A stretch of DNA of 34,942 nt from DATAVB01 sp040414495 (GCA_040414495.1 JBEDUI010000074.1:1-34942); one strand, 5' to 3'; numbered from the stretch's first letter, positions 21,133 to 29,370 are shown. Made by a program: numbers and translations. The notes: generated by a model not told the origin, from the letters alone.

Positions 21133-23519
21133 GTAATGGCAAGGTCAGTACGCAGTGGCCGACCCTGCATCGTCGACCAGACCTGGGCCGGCGTGAGCGG
21201 CATGTCGGCGTGCCGGACCTGGTACGGCTTGAGAGCATCCATGACCGCATTGACGACGGCGGCGGGGGAGCCGACGGTGGCCGATTCGCCGACGCCCTTG
21301 GCCCCGATCGGGTGGTGCGGCGAGGGCGTCACGGTTTCACCCAACTCCCAGGACGGGCATTCGATCGCCGTCGGCAGCAGATAGTCCATAAAGGACCCAC
21401 CGAGGCAGTTGCCGTCCTCGTCGAATGCGATCACCTCCATCAGCGCCATTCCGACGCCGTCGGCGAGCCCGCCGTGCACCTGACCCTCGACGATCATCGG
21501 GTTGATCCGTACCCCGCAATCGTCGACGGCGATAAATCGGCGCACCTTGACCTGGCCGGTGCCGGGATCCACGTCGACCACGCAAATGTAGGCGCCGAAC
21601 GGATACGTCAAATTGGGCGGGTTGTAGACGCAGGTGGCGTCCAATTGACCTTCGATGCCTTCAGGCAATTCCAGGCTGGAATGCGCCGCCATGGCGATCT
21701 CAGACATTGTTTTACCCATGTCCGGGTCGCCTTTGACGAAGAACCGGCCCTTTTCCCATTCCAGGTCGTCCGGGCTGACCTCCATCATCGCGGCCGCGAC
21801 AATGCGGGCCCGCTCGCGGACCTTGCGCGCCACTACTGCGGTGGCCGCGCCCGAGACCGGGGTCGAGCGGGAACCGTAGGTGCCCAGGCCAAATGGCGTC
21901 TGATCGGTATCGCCGTGCACCACCTCGATGTCGTCCGGCGGAATTCCCAGTTCCTCGGCCACGATCTGGGCGAACGTCGTCTCGTGGCCCTGGCCCTGGG
22001 TCTGTACCGAAATACGCAGCACCGCCTTGCCGGTCGGGTGCACCGTCAATTCGGCGCCGTCGGCCATGCCGAGCCCGAGAATGTCCATGTGCTTACGTGG
22101 ACCGGCGCCGACCGCCTCAGTGAAGAAGCTGACGCCGATACCCATCAATTCACCGCGCTGCCGCTTTTCGGCCTGTTCCTTGCGTAATTCCTCGTAGCCG
22201 GCCATTTTCATCGCCAGCGCGAGTGTGCGCGGATAATCGCCGGAATCGTATTCCCAACCCGTCGGGCAGGTGTACGGGAATTGCTCGGGACGCAGCAGAT
22301 TCTGCATGCGCAGCTGCGCCGGGTCCACGTCGAGTTCGTACGCGAGCAGGTCGACCATCCGCTCGACCAGGTACACCGCCTCGGTGACCCGGAACGAGCA
22401 GGCGTACGCGACTCCGCCCGGCGCCTTGTTCGTATAAACGCCGGTCACTCCACAGTGGGCGGCGGCCAGGTCGTACGAACCGGTGAAGATGTGAAAGAAC
22501 CCGGCTGGGAATTTCGATGGCTGCGCGGTTGCGTTGAACGCGCCGTGATCGGCGATCACGTTCACCCGCAGGCCCAGGATCTTCCCGTCCCTGGTCGCCG
22601 CGATTTCCCCGTGCATGTGGTAATCGCGGGCGAACGACGTGCTCATCAGGTTCTCCGAGCGGTCCTCGACCCATTTCACCGGTTTGCCGGTCACGATCGA
22701 CCCGACCACCGCGCAGACGTATCCGGGATAGATGCCGACCTTGTTGCCGAATCCGCCGCCGATATCGGGCGATACGATGCGGATCTTCTGCTCGGGCAGC
22801 CCGGCTACCAACGCGTAGAGCGTGCGGTGCGCGTGCGGCGCCTGGGTCGTCGTATAGAGCGTGAGTTTCCCGGTGATGGCGTCCATATCGGCCACCGCGC
22901 CGCAGGTCTCCAACGGCGCCGGATGCACCCGGGGGTACAGCATGTCCTGGGCCACCACGACCTCGGCGTTCGCGAATACCTCGTCGGTCCTGGCCTTATC
23001 GCCCGATTCCCAGTCGAATATGTGGTTGTCGGTCTTGCCCTCGAGGTCGTCCCGGATAACCGGTGCGCTCGGCTCCAGAGCCCGGCGGGCGTCCACGACG
23101 GCCGGCAGCGGGTCGTAGTCGACGTCGATCAACTCCAGCGCATCTCGGGCCGAATACCGGTCTTCGGCCACGACGAATGCGACCTCCTGCCCCTGGAACC
23201 GCACCTTGTCGGTGGCCAGAACCGCTTGTACGTCAGCGGAAATCGTCGGCATCCAGGCCAGATTCAGCCCGGCCAGCGTCTCGCCGGTGATGACGGCCTT
23301 CACCTTCGGATGGGCCTCGGCGGCGGAGGTGTCGATCGAGACGATGCGGGCGTGCGCGAACGGGCTGCGCAGGATCGCCCCGTGCAGCATTCCCGGTAGC
23401 GCGATGTCGTCGACGTAATTCCCGTGGCCGCGAATAAAACGCGGGTCTTCCTTACGGGTCATCCGCCCGAATCCGACGGGACGTTCTTCAATGACAGGTG
23501 GGGTTTCGGTAGCGGTCAT
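21129..23519 (-). CDS. coxL: Aerobic CO dehydrogenase large subunit, form I (CoxL, 796 aa)
   Basis: The catalytic molybdenum-copper subunit, which oxidises CO with water to CO2 and passes electrons to CoxS. The form I signature AY-x-CSFR is present as AYACSFR at 371-377, so C374 is the predicted copper-ligating cysteine. The molybdopterin cytosine dinucleotide site includes GGGFGNK (254-260). The catalytic glutamate is in GAKGVGESAT, at about E745. The length of 796 residues is normal for form I. The usual arginine at the variable signature position is alanine here. The ATG at 23519 has AAGGA about six bases upstream. It is the third gene of the M-S-L order and overlaps the XdhC-YHS gene. Confidence 0.96.
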   Translation of the reverse strand: MTATETPPVIEERPVGFGRMTRKEDPRFIRGHGNYVDDIALPGMLHGAILRSPFAHARIVSIDTSAAEAHPKVKAVITGETLAGLNLAWMPTISADVQAVLATDKVRFQGQEVAFVVAEDRYSARDALELIDVDYDPLPAVVDARRALEPSAPVIRDDLEGKTDNHIFDWESGDKARTDEVFANAEVVVAQDMLYPRVHPAPLETCGAVADMDAITGKLTLYTTTQAPHAHRTLYALVAGLPEQKIRIVSPDIGGGFGNKVGIYPGYVCAVVGSIVTGKPVKWVEDRSENLMSTSFARDYHMHGEIAATRDGKILGLRVNVIADHGAFNATAQPSKFPAGFFHIFTGSYDLAAAHCGVTGVYTNKAPGGVAYACSFRVTEAVYLVERMVDLLAYELDVDPAQLRMQNLLRPEQFPYTCPTGWEYDSGDYPRTLALAMKMAGYEELRKEQAEKRQRGELMGIGVSFFTEAVGAGPRKHMDILGLGMADGAELTVHPTGKAVLRISVQTQGQGHETTFAQIVAEELGIPPDDIEVVHGDTDQTPFGLGTYGSRSTPVSGAATAVVARKVRERARIVAAAMMEVSPDDLEWEKGRFFVKGDPDMGKTMSEIAMAAHSSLELPEGIEGQLDATCVYNPPNLTYPFGAYICVVDVDPGTGQVKVRRFIAVDDCGVRINPMIVEGQVHGGLADGVGMALMEVIAFDEDGNCLGGSFMDYLLPTAIECPSWELGETVTPSPHHPIGAKGVGESATVGSPAAVVNAVMDALKPYQVRHADMPLTPAQVWSTMQGRPLRTDLAIT

Positions 23520-23565
23520 CGGGGGTCCTTCTTCGTATCACGTCGCTGCGCCACGCCTATGGGGA

Positions 23566-24045
23566 TCATGCCGGCACCTGCTCGGTGGCGGCGTGCTCGG
23601 CCGCCCAGCGGATAGACCGAACGATGTTCTCGTAGCCGGTGCACCGGCAGGCCTGGCCCGAGATCGCCGCGCGGATGTCCTCTTCGGACGGATCGGGATT
23701 GTGGTCCAACAGCCAGCGCGCGGTCAGCATCATGCCGGGCGTGCAGAATCCGCATTGCAGGCCGTGGCATTCCATGAATCCCTGCTGCACCGGATCCAGC
23801 CCGGCCTCGGTCGCCAGCCCTTCCACGGTGCGCACCTGGTGTCCGTCGGCCATCGCGGCCAGGACCGTGCACGATTTGACCGGGGTGCCGTCCAACCACA
23901 CCACGCATACGCCGCAGTGGGAGGTGTCGCAGCCCCAGTGAGTGCCGGTAAGCCGCAATTCGTCGCGCAGAAAGTGCACCAGCAACATGCGTGGCTCGAC
24001 GTCGGCGGTGTATGGCTGCCCGTTCACGGTGACGGTGATCTGCAT
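23566..24045 (-). CDS. coxS: Aerobic CO dehydrogenase small iron-sulfur subunit (CoxS, 159 aa)
   Basis: The electron-transfer subunit with two [2Fe-2S] clusters. The plant-ferredoxin-type cluster uses C39, C44, C47 and C59 (GCDTSHCGVC...SC). The second, in the helical domain, uses C98, C101, C133 and C135 (CGFC...CRC). All eight cysteines are present and the length is typical. The start at 24045 has a strong AGGAGG six bases upstream that lies within the last codons of coxM. coxL follows after 46 bases. Confidence 0.97.
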   Translation of the reverse strand: MQITVTVNGQPYTADVEPRMLLVHFLRDELRLTGTHWGCDTSHCGVCVVWLDGTPVKSCTVLAAMADGHQVRTVEGLATEAGLDPVQQGFMECHGLQCGFCTPGMMLTARWLLDHNPDPSEEDIRAAISGQACRCTGYENIVRSIRWAAEHAATEQVPA

Positions 24046-24046
24046 G

Positions 24047-24922
24047 TCAGGCCTCCTGACCGCGGGCCCGGGCGGTGGCCCGGCGCAGCGCCCGGGTGGT
24101 GAGTTCGGCGGCCAGATGCCGCTTGTAGTCGACCGGCCCGCGTTGGTCGGCGGCCGGGTTGCAGTGCTGCGCCGCCAGCACTCCCGCGGCGGCGAAATTC
24201 TCCTCGGTCGCCGGCTGGCCGCGCAGGAATTCCTCGGCCGGCGGCGCGACGAAATGCTCGGCCCCGACCGCGGTCAGCCCGATTCCGACGTCGGTGATGG
24301 TCCCGTCGTCGAGCCAGACCGCGGCGCCGGCCGCGGCCACCGCATAGTCGCCGACCCGCCGTTCGACCTTTTCGTACGCGCTGCTGCCGCCGGGCCGGAT
24401 CGGCACCCGCAGTTCGATCAGCAGCTCGGCCGGATCGAGCACTGTCTCGTATGGACCGGCGTGCAACTGCCGTACCGGAACCTCCCGTACACCGGAAAGC
24501 CCTTGTACGACGGCGATCGCGGACAGCGCGCCGAACGCGGCCGAGAGGTCCTCGGCCGGATCGGCCTGACACAGCGAACCGCCGATGGTGCCGCGGTTGC
24601 GCACGATCGGGTCGGCGATGACGCTTTCGGCGTCGGTGAGAATCGGGGCGCGCTCGCGGGCCACGGCCGAATCGAGCAGGTCGGCGTGCCGGGTCATGGC
24701 GCCGATCCGCAGCTCGTCGCCCGCTACCCGGACATACGACAGCTCGGTCAATTCGTTGATGTCGATGAGCTTTTCCGGTGCGGCGAGCCGGAGTTTCATC
24801 ATCGGAATGAGGCTGTGGCCGCCGGCCACCACCCGGGCCTCCGGGCCGGCCGCGGCCAGCAGCGCAAGCGCATTGTCCACAGTGGTCGCACGTTCATACG
24901 CAAACGGCGCGGGAACCTGCAT
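24047..24922 (-). CDS. coxM: Aerobic CO dehydrogenase FAD subunit (CoxM, 291 aa)
   Basis: The flavoprotein subunit that receives electrons from CoxS and passes them to the quinone pool. Both FAD pyrophosphate-binding motifs are visible: AGGHSL at 33-38 and TIGGSLCQADP at 112-122. The VERRVGDYAVAAAGAAV segment follows in the C-terminal half. The ATG at 24922 has GGAGGGG four bases upstream; the open frame further upstream has no family similarity. It is the first structural gene of the cox operon, 189 bases downstream of a regulator gene on the same strand, and is separated from coxS by a single base. Confidence 0.96.
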   Translation of the reverse strand: MQVPAPFAYERATTVDNALALLAAAGPEARVVAGGHSLIPMMKLRLAAPEKLIDINELTELSYVRVAGDELRIGAMTRHADLLDSAVARERAPILTDAESVIADPIVRNRGTIGGSLCQADPAEDLSAAFGALSAIAVVQGLSGVREVPVRQLHAGPYETVLDPAELLIELRVPIRPGGSSAYEKVERRVGDYAVAAAGAAVWLDDGTITDVGIGLTAVGAEHFVAPPAEEFLRGQPATEENFAAAGVLAAQHCNPAADQRGPVDYKRHLAAELTTRALRRATARARGQEA

Positions 24923-25016
24923 TGTCCCCTCCATCCCGACACCGCAGCCCCCAGAAGCCGCGTATGGATGTGTTGGGTTCGAGCATGGCACGCCACGGCG
25001 CGCAACGGCGACCACC

Positions 25017-25086
25017 GTGCGACTTGCACCGTCCTGAGCGGATTCGATTCGGCAAATCTCTGGCAGGATCAGGAAATGTGCGACTT
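25017..25086. promoter_or_regulatory. Two GTGCGACTT direct repeats upstream of coxM
   Basis: The 189-bp spacer between the XRE-type regulator gene and coxM contains GTGCGACTT at 25017-25025 and again at 25078-25086, 61 bases apart, about six helical turns. The copy nearer coxM is part of an inverted motif GTGC-GACTT-GCAC (25017-25029). They could be sites for a cox regulator. No clear -35/-10 pair was found. Confidence 0.3.
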
Positions 25087-25111
25087 TTATCGCCGTATCA
25101 CTAACTGCCGA

Positions 25112-25939
25112 TCAGACAGCGCGCAAACTGCTGTGGCGCAGGCGATCGAGCGCTGCGGCCGTAACCTCATCGGCGGGCAGGAATACGACCAGTTGTTGCG
25201 CGTCCGGACCGGATAGCTCCATTGTCTCCCGATTCCAGCGCAGTTGCTCCAGCGCGGGATGGTTCAGCACGAGCGGTGCCTGGCGGGGCGGCAGATGGTG
25301 GTCGAGCCGGCGGGTGAATTCCACTCCGGCCAGCGGCGCCAATTCCGCCGTAAACCATTCGGAGGCCGCCGCCGACGGCCCGAGCCACAGGTTGAAGACC
25401 TGTTCGTCGGCAAGCTGATCCCAGTCGGGGAACGTATCTTTCGCCCGCGGATCGGTGAAAACGTATTTCGTCAGATTGGGTTCGTTCTCGTCCAGTATTC
25501 CGGTTGGCCGCATGATGGCCTCGAACCCACTGGTGTACGCCAGCACGTCCCCGAGTCGGTTGGTGATCAGCGCGATGCCAGGCTCCAGGAGCCGGAGCGT
25601 TTCCAGCGCGGCCGGGCGGACCTCGCGCCGCGGTGGCGCCGGCCGGGTCCGTCCGATGCAGGCGCCGCCGGCGATTTTGGCCAGGTAGCGCAGGTGGACA
25701 CGCTCGGCGTCATCGAGGCTCATGGCGTCGGCGAGCGCGGAGAGGACCGAGTTGGAGGGATTACGGTCGCGCCCCTGCTCGATCCGGGTCAGATATTCGA
25801 CGCTGATTCCGGTCCGGGTGGCCAATTCCGAACGCCGCAGCCCGGGAGCGCGCCGACGCTCGTGCGCCGGGAGTCCCAGCTCCTCGGGCTGAATGCTGTC
25901 CCGTTTGGCTCGGATGAAATCTCCCAACGGCGTTCCCAT
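25112..25939 (-). CDS. XRE-family regulator with MmyB-like ligand-binding domain (275 aa)
   Basis: Residues 8-75 form a helix-turn-helix domain with the family's RRRAPGLRRSELATRTGIS segment (28-46), then VEYLTRIEQGRDRNPS. The C-terminal ~170 residues resemble the MmyB-like PAS-type domain: A...VLAYTSGFEAIM, the NLTKYVFTDPRAKDTFPDW segment, and LDHHLPPRQAPLVLNHP near the end. Such regulators usually sit divergent to a reductase or dehydrogenase and control it. Here the divergent partner is the FMN reductase at 26043. It also lies directly upstream of coxM on the same strand, so a role in cox control is possible but not shown. Confidence 0.9.
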   Translation of the reverse strand: MGTPLGDFIRAKRDSIQPEELGLPAHERRRAPGLRRSELATRTGISVEYLTRIEQGRDRNPSNSVLSALADAMSLDDAERVHLRYLAKIAGGACIGRTRPAPPRREVRPAALETLRLLEPGIALITNRLGDVLAYTSGFEAIMRPTGILDENEPNLTKYVFTDPRAKDTFPDWDQLADEQVFNLWLGPSAAASEWFTAELAPLAGVEFTRRLDHHLPPRQAPLVLNHPALEQLRWNRETMELSGPDAQQLVVFLPADEVTAAALDRLRHSSLRAV

Positions 25940-25975
25940 GAGCCACGAGTCTAGGGCCGCATGTCGGGATCAGGG

Positions 25976-25992
25976 TGGCCCTGTCGGGGCCA
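25976..25992. promoter_or_regulatory. Candidate operator TGGCCC-N5-GGGCCA in divergent spacer
   Basis: A perfect 6-bp inverted repeat with a 5-base spacer lies between the XRE/MmyB-type regulator (start 25939) and the divergent FMN reductase (start 26043). Its position in a 103-bp shared promoter region is what an autoregulated operator would have. It is GC-rich, so chance occurrence is possible. Confidence 0.35.
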
Positions 25993-26042
25993 GCCTGCGC
26001 TCGGTCTGGTTGAGCGGTGGCCGGTGGCTGGATGGTGCTGGC

Positions 26043-26657
26043 ATGACTGAATTCGAAGGCACTACGCGAGCGAGCAAGTTGGTCGTCATCGTCGGGAGCG
26101 TGCGGGAGGGCCGGTTCGGGCCGCAGGTCGCGTCCTGGGTTGTGGATCGGGCCCGCGAGCACGGCGGATTCGACGTGAGCGTGCTCGACGCGGCCGAGGT
26201 CGACATCCCGTTGTCGCTACCGGCCGTTTCACCCAAGCTCGCGGGCGAGAATTACCCGCGACCGGAGCGCATGCGGGCGCTCACCGCCGCGTTGGAGCAG
26301 GCCGAGGCATTCATCGTGGTCACGCCCGAGTACAACCACAGCTACCCGGCTTCGCTCAAAGCGTTGATTGACTGGCATTTCACCCAGTGGACGGCCAAAC
26401 CGGTGGCGTTGGTCGGCTACGGCGGCGCGGCCGGCGGCCGGCACGCGATGTTGCATCTGGAGAACGTCTTTTCCGAATTGCACGCGGTGACAATCCGCGA
26501 GCGACTGTTTTTCCCGAAGTACTACGTGAACTGGGCCGACGGCGCGCCCATCGACCCCGAGGCGGTCGGGTCCGCCAAGCAGTTGCTGGAGCAGCTGGCC
26601 TGGTGGGCCGACGCGCTACGGACGGCTCGGGCTGCCGCGCCGTACCCGGGCGTCTGA
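26043..26657 (+). CDS. NADPH-dependent FMN reductase-family protein (204 aa)
   Basis: A flavodoxin-fold reductase. The FMN phosphate-binding loop is GSVREGRFG at about 18-26 and the flavin-stacking segment is TPEYNHSYPASLKALIDW at about 95-112; VGYGGAAGGRHAM follows. It would reduce FMN, quinones or azo/nitro compounds with NAD(P)H. The ATG at 26043 begins 103 bases from the divergent MmyB-type regulator. Its last 42 bases overlap the end of the convergent mocA gene. It is the only plus-strand gene between coxG and xdhC. Confidence 0.92.
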   Translation: MTEFEGTTRASKLVVIVGSVREGRFGPQVASWVVDRAREHGGFDVSVLDAAEVDIPLSLPAVSPKLAGENYPRPERMRALTAALEQAEAFIVVTPEYNHSYPASLKALIDWHFTQWTAKPVALVGYGGAAGGRHAMLHLENVFSELHAVTIRERLFFPKYYVNWADGAPIDPEAVGSAKQLLEQLAWWADALRTARAAAPYPGV

Positions 26658-27194
26658 CTCCGGAGTGTCGACATCCCGCGGCGAACCGGTGTCATCGCAG
26701 GCGATCTCCACCACCAATTCCGGGTGGGCCCGCAGGAACGGCCGGGCTCCGACGTCGCCGACCGCCAGCCGGCGTACCGCGTCGAAATGCCGGCGGGCCA
26801 GCAGAACCGGATGCCGTCGCTGGCCGGCGTAGGTCGCGGTGACCACGCCGGCACCGTCCTCATAGGACGCGATCACCCGGGTCACGGCGGCCGGGCCGAG
26901 CCACGGCATGTCGACCGGGATCACCACGACCGCGTCCTCGCGCACGGCGGCCAGACCGACCCGCAGCGAGGACCCCATCCCGGTCGGCCAGTCCGGGTTG
27001 TCGACCACCTCGGCGCCCGGGACCTCAAGCTCGGCGGCGCCGGCGACCACGACAACCCGGTCGCAGCCGCCGGAGCGCAGTACCCGGACGGCCCGGTCCA
27101 CCAGTCGCTCTCCGTCCACTGTGGCCAGTGCCTTCGGGCCGCCGAATCGCCGACCGGCCCCGGCCGCCAATACGAGACCGGCCACCGGGCTCAT
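26616..27194 (-). CDS. mocA: MocA/MobA-like molybdenum cofactor nucleotidyltransferase (192 aa)
   Basis: A nucleotidyltransferase with the signature LAAGAGRRFGGPKAL at residues 9-23, VVDNPDWPTGMGSSLRVGL in the middle and VIPVDMPWL as the metal-binding strand. Members attach CMP to molybdopterin to make the cytosine dinucleotide form that CO dehydrogenase needs. The assignment to CTP rather than GTP or another NTP is inferred from linkage to coxMSL and xdhC. The ATG at 27194 overlaps the xdhC stop (ATGA). The 3' end overlaps the convergent FMN reductase by 42 bases. Confidence 0.87.
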   Translation of the reverse strand: MSPVAGLVLAAGAGRRFGGPKALATVDGERLVDRAVRVLRSGGCDRVVVVAGAAELEVPGAEVVDNPDWPTGMGSSLRVGLAAVREDAVVVIPVDMPWLGPAAVTRVIASYEDGAGVVTATYAGQRRHPVLLARRHFDAVRRLAVGDVGARPFLRAHPELVVEIACDDTGSPRDVDTPESDARVRRGSPSRP

Positions 27195-28321
27195 GTGGGC
27201 TGGTGCTCGATGATCGGGCCGTGGATGCGGCCGGAGGACGCGGCCAACCGCTGGCCCGATCCGCCCCACCGCAACGCGATGATCTCGGCCGCCACCGATA
27301 CCGCCGTCTCCTGCGGTGTCCGGGCTCCCAGGTCCAGGCCGATCGGCGCGGCCAGCCGGTTCAGTTCGGCGTCAGTGAGGCCGCGTTCGCGCAGTCGCTG
27401 CAGCCGATCCTCGTGGGTACGGCGGCTGCCCATCACGCCGATGTACGCCGCCGGCGCCCGCAACGCCACCTCCAGCAGCGGTACGTCGAATTTCGGGTCG
27501 TGCGTCAGTACACACAGGACGGTCCGGTCGTCGATCCGGCCGGCGGCGACCTCGTCGGCCAGGTACCGGTTCGGCCAGGCCACCACGACCTCGTCGGCGG
27601 CGGGAAAGCGTTTCTGGGTGGCGAATACGCCGCGGGCGTCACAGACCGTGACCCGGTAGCCGAGGAAGTTGCCGATCTGCGCGACCGCGGCGGCGAAGTC
27701 GATCGCGCCGAAGACCAACAGCCTCGGCGGCGGCGCGAACGACTGAATGAACACGGTGACGTCCTCGCGGCGGCGGGCGCCGTCCGCGCCGTACCGGCGA
27801 AGCCCGGTCATGCCCTGCTCGAGCATGCCGCGGGCGTCGTCGATGACGGCGACATCCAGACCCGCCTGACCGAGTGAGCCGGTGACCTCGTCGGGCCAGA
27901 TCCCCAGCCAGCCGCCGATGTCCGAGACTCCGGAGATCACCGTGGCGGTGGCGACCGGCCGCCGGTCGGCCACATCGCGGGCGATCCGGTCCAGCAGCAC
28001 GGCCCGATCCGCGTCGACCGGCTGCACCAGAATGTCGATGATGCCGCCGCAGGTCAGCCCGACCGCGAACGCGTCGTCGTCGGTGACGCCGTACCGTTCC
28101 AGAACCGCGCGACCGGTATCGATTGCCTCCTGCGCCAATTCGTACACCGCGCCCTCGACGCATCCGCCCGAGACGCTGCCGATCGCCTCGCCGTCCGCGG
28201 CCACGGCCATCGCCGCTCCCGGGCCGCGCGGTGCGCTGCGGAATGTGCTCACCACGGTCGCGGTCGCGCAGCGCCGGCCGGCGGCACACCACCCCGCGAT
28301 CTCGGACAGGAGGTCGTGCAC
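27191..28321 (-). CDS. XdhC/CoxI-family molybdenum cofactor insertion protein (376 aa)
   Basis: The N-terminal XdhC domain shows STFRSAPRGPGAAMAV (25-40) and GSVSGGCVEGAVY (48-60); L.CGG.IDI.VQP follows at about 106-119. The C-terminal Rossmann domain begins near LLVFGAIDFAAAVA and contains VLTHDPKFDVPLL and YIGVMGSRRTHEDR. It would carry and protect the molybdenum cofactor for CO dehydrogenase or another molybdenum hydroxylase. The GTG at 28321 has GGGAGG six bases upstream, which rejects the longer frame to 28381. It is coupled to mocA by an ATGA overlap. Unlike the other XdhC in the window it has no YHS domain. Confidence 0.93.
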   Translation of the reverse strand: MHDLLSEIAGWCAAGRRCATATVVSTFRSAPRGPGAAMAVAADGEAIGSVSGGCVEGAVYELAQEAIDTGRAVLERYGVTDDDAFAVGLTCGGIIDILVQPVDADRAVLLDRIARDVADRRPVATATVISGVSDIGGWLGIWPDEVTGSLGQAGLDVAVIDDARGMLEQGMTGLRRYGADGARRREDVTVFIQSFAPPPRLLVFGAIDFAAAVAQIGNFLGYRVTVCDARGVFATQKRFPAADEVVVAWPNRYLADEVAAGRIDDRTVLCVLTHDPKFDVPLLEVALRAPAAYIGVMGSRRTHEDRLQRLRERGLTDAELNRLAAPIGLDLGARTPQETAVSVAAEIIALRWGGSGQRLAASSGRIHGPIIEHQPT

Positions 28322-28369
28322 TGCGCACCTCCCCGAAGGTGTGTCAGCGCGCGGCGGGCTTCGTGACAA

Positions 28370-28453
28370 CCCTGATATCAATCAGGGGCAGCGTCCGCCG
28401 GGGGACATCGGCTACGGTACGCGCACGGACGCCGTTTGACAGCGCCGCTGTCA
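28370..28453. promoter_or_regulatory. Two inverted repeats in the xdhC-DUF5134 divergent spacer
   Basis: The 274-bp spacer holds CCCTGA-tatcaa-TCAGGG (28370-28387) and the perfect TGACAGC-gcc-GCTGTCA (28437-28453). The second contains a TTGACA on the plus strand, but no fitting -10 follows. Either could be an operator for the xdhC-mocA transcript or the membrane-protein gene. No further evidence exists. Confidence 0.3.
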
Positions 28454-28528
28454 GTACCACGGGAGACACTCCGCGTGCTGGATCGGCGAATGCGGGCGTC
28501 CGACGGGGGAAACTCCGGGTGCGCCAAC

Positions 28529-28595
28529 GGCAATGACCCAAAAGGCAATGACCCAAAAGGCAATGACCTGAACGGCTGACCCGAAAGGCGATGAC
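28529..28595 (+). repeat. 15-bp tandem repeat array abutting the DUF5134 start codon
   Basis: Units GGCAATGACCCAAAA at 28529 and 28544 are identical. Degenerate units follow at 28559, 28574 (two bases shorter) and 28587 (partial), ending directly at the ATG at 28596. Each unit contains an ATG and, at the unit junction, an AAAAGG that resembles a ribosome site. The last junction, AAAGG, is the likely ribosome site of the real gene. A 12-codon frame in the array (28533-28571) would encode MTQKAMTQKAMT. Confidence 0.8.
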
Positions 28596-29291
28596 ATGGC
28601 CGGACCGCTGTGGCTCCGTGCCACGTTCGCAGCAATTGTGCTGGTGATCGCCGGATATGGGCTGGCCCGTGTGGTGGCCGCGCTGTGGTGGCATGCGGTC
28701 GTCGACCGGCGGACCGGGCTGACCCATTTCGTCATGGGCTTGGGTATGGCCGGAATGCTGGTTGATCGGCTCGACCCATTACCCGATGCGTTCTGGATCG
28801 CCGTTTTCGCGATTATGGCGGTGTTGTACAGCGGCGTCTTGATACGCCGTTATCGCGGTGTGTCCACATCGGATCTTCGATCGCGCCATAACGTGGCGCA
28901 TTTCGTGGAAACCGTCGCGATGCTCTATATGTTCACCGCAATTCCCACCGGAGAGATGGTGATGCCGGCCGAAGGATCGGCCCGCTGGCCGGCATTGGCG
29001 TTCGCGCTCGCCCTGCTGATCTTCGGCCAGGCCGTGTGGAGTGCGATCGCGCTGACCCCGCTGGTGCTCGAACCGGTTTCGCCGCAGTACAGCCCCCAGC
29101 CCGAACCGGTCGAGGTGGCGCCGGGTCTGAACACTGTGGACGGTGGGGTCGTCACCGAGGTGGCGCGGCGTACCGAGGTAACGACGATGGCGGTTCCGTC
29201 CGGGTGGAGTCTGGGCGGGCCGTATCTGAGCGAGTTCTGCGAGATCGCCATGGGCGTGGTGATGGCGTACACGCTGTTGTTGCTGCTTTAG
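28596..29291 (+). CDS. DUF5134 multi-pass membrane protein (231 aa)
   Basis: An actinobacterial integral membrane protein with about six hydrophobic segments. The HFVMGLGMAGML segment in helix 2, RHNVAHFVETVAMLYMF in helix 4 and a final helix EIAMGVVMAYTLLLLL are visible. Histidines and a methionine-rich character (HFVMGLGMAGM, NVAHF, MLYMF) suggest possible metal association, as is often noted for DUF5134, but function is unknown. A hydrophilic insert at about 160-205 lies between the last two helices. The ATG at 28596 has AAAGG seven bases upstream, provided by a 15-bp repeat unit. Confidence 0.85.
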   Translation: MAGPLWLRATFAAIVLVIAGYGLARVVAALWWHAVVDRRTGLTHFVMGLGMAGMLVDRLDPLPDAFWIAVFAIMAVLYSGVLIRRYRGVSTSDLRSRHNVAHFVETVAMLYMFTAIPTGEMVMPAEGSARWPALAFALALLIFGQAVWSAIALTPLVLEPVSPQYSPQPEPVEVAPGLNTVDGGVVTEVARRTEVTTMAVPSGWSLGGPYLSEFCEIAMGVVMAYTLLLLL

Positions 29292-29370
29292 CCCGGACTT
29301 CCCGCGTGCGAAACATGGGCCGTACGGCGGATTGAGGTTGTCTCGCCCTCGTGTTGCGGTCGAGCAACAA

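Noticed and set aside
20240..21250. Long N-terminal extension of the coxD frame
   Set aside because: It overlaps the XdhC-YHS gene throughout and has no similarity; the ATG at 20239 fits the family and the operon overlap.
29353..29368. Intrinsic terminator after the DUF5134 gene
   Set aside because: The stem is only five base pairs and no T-run follows.
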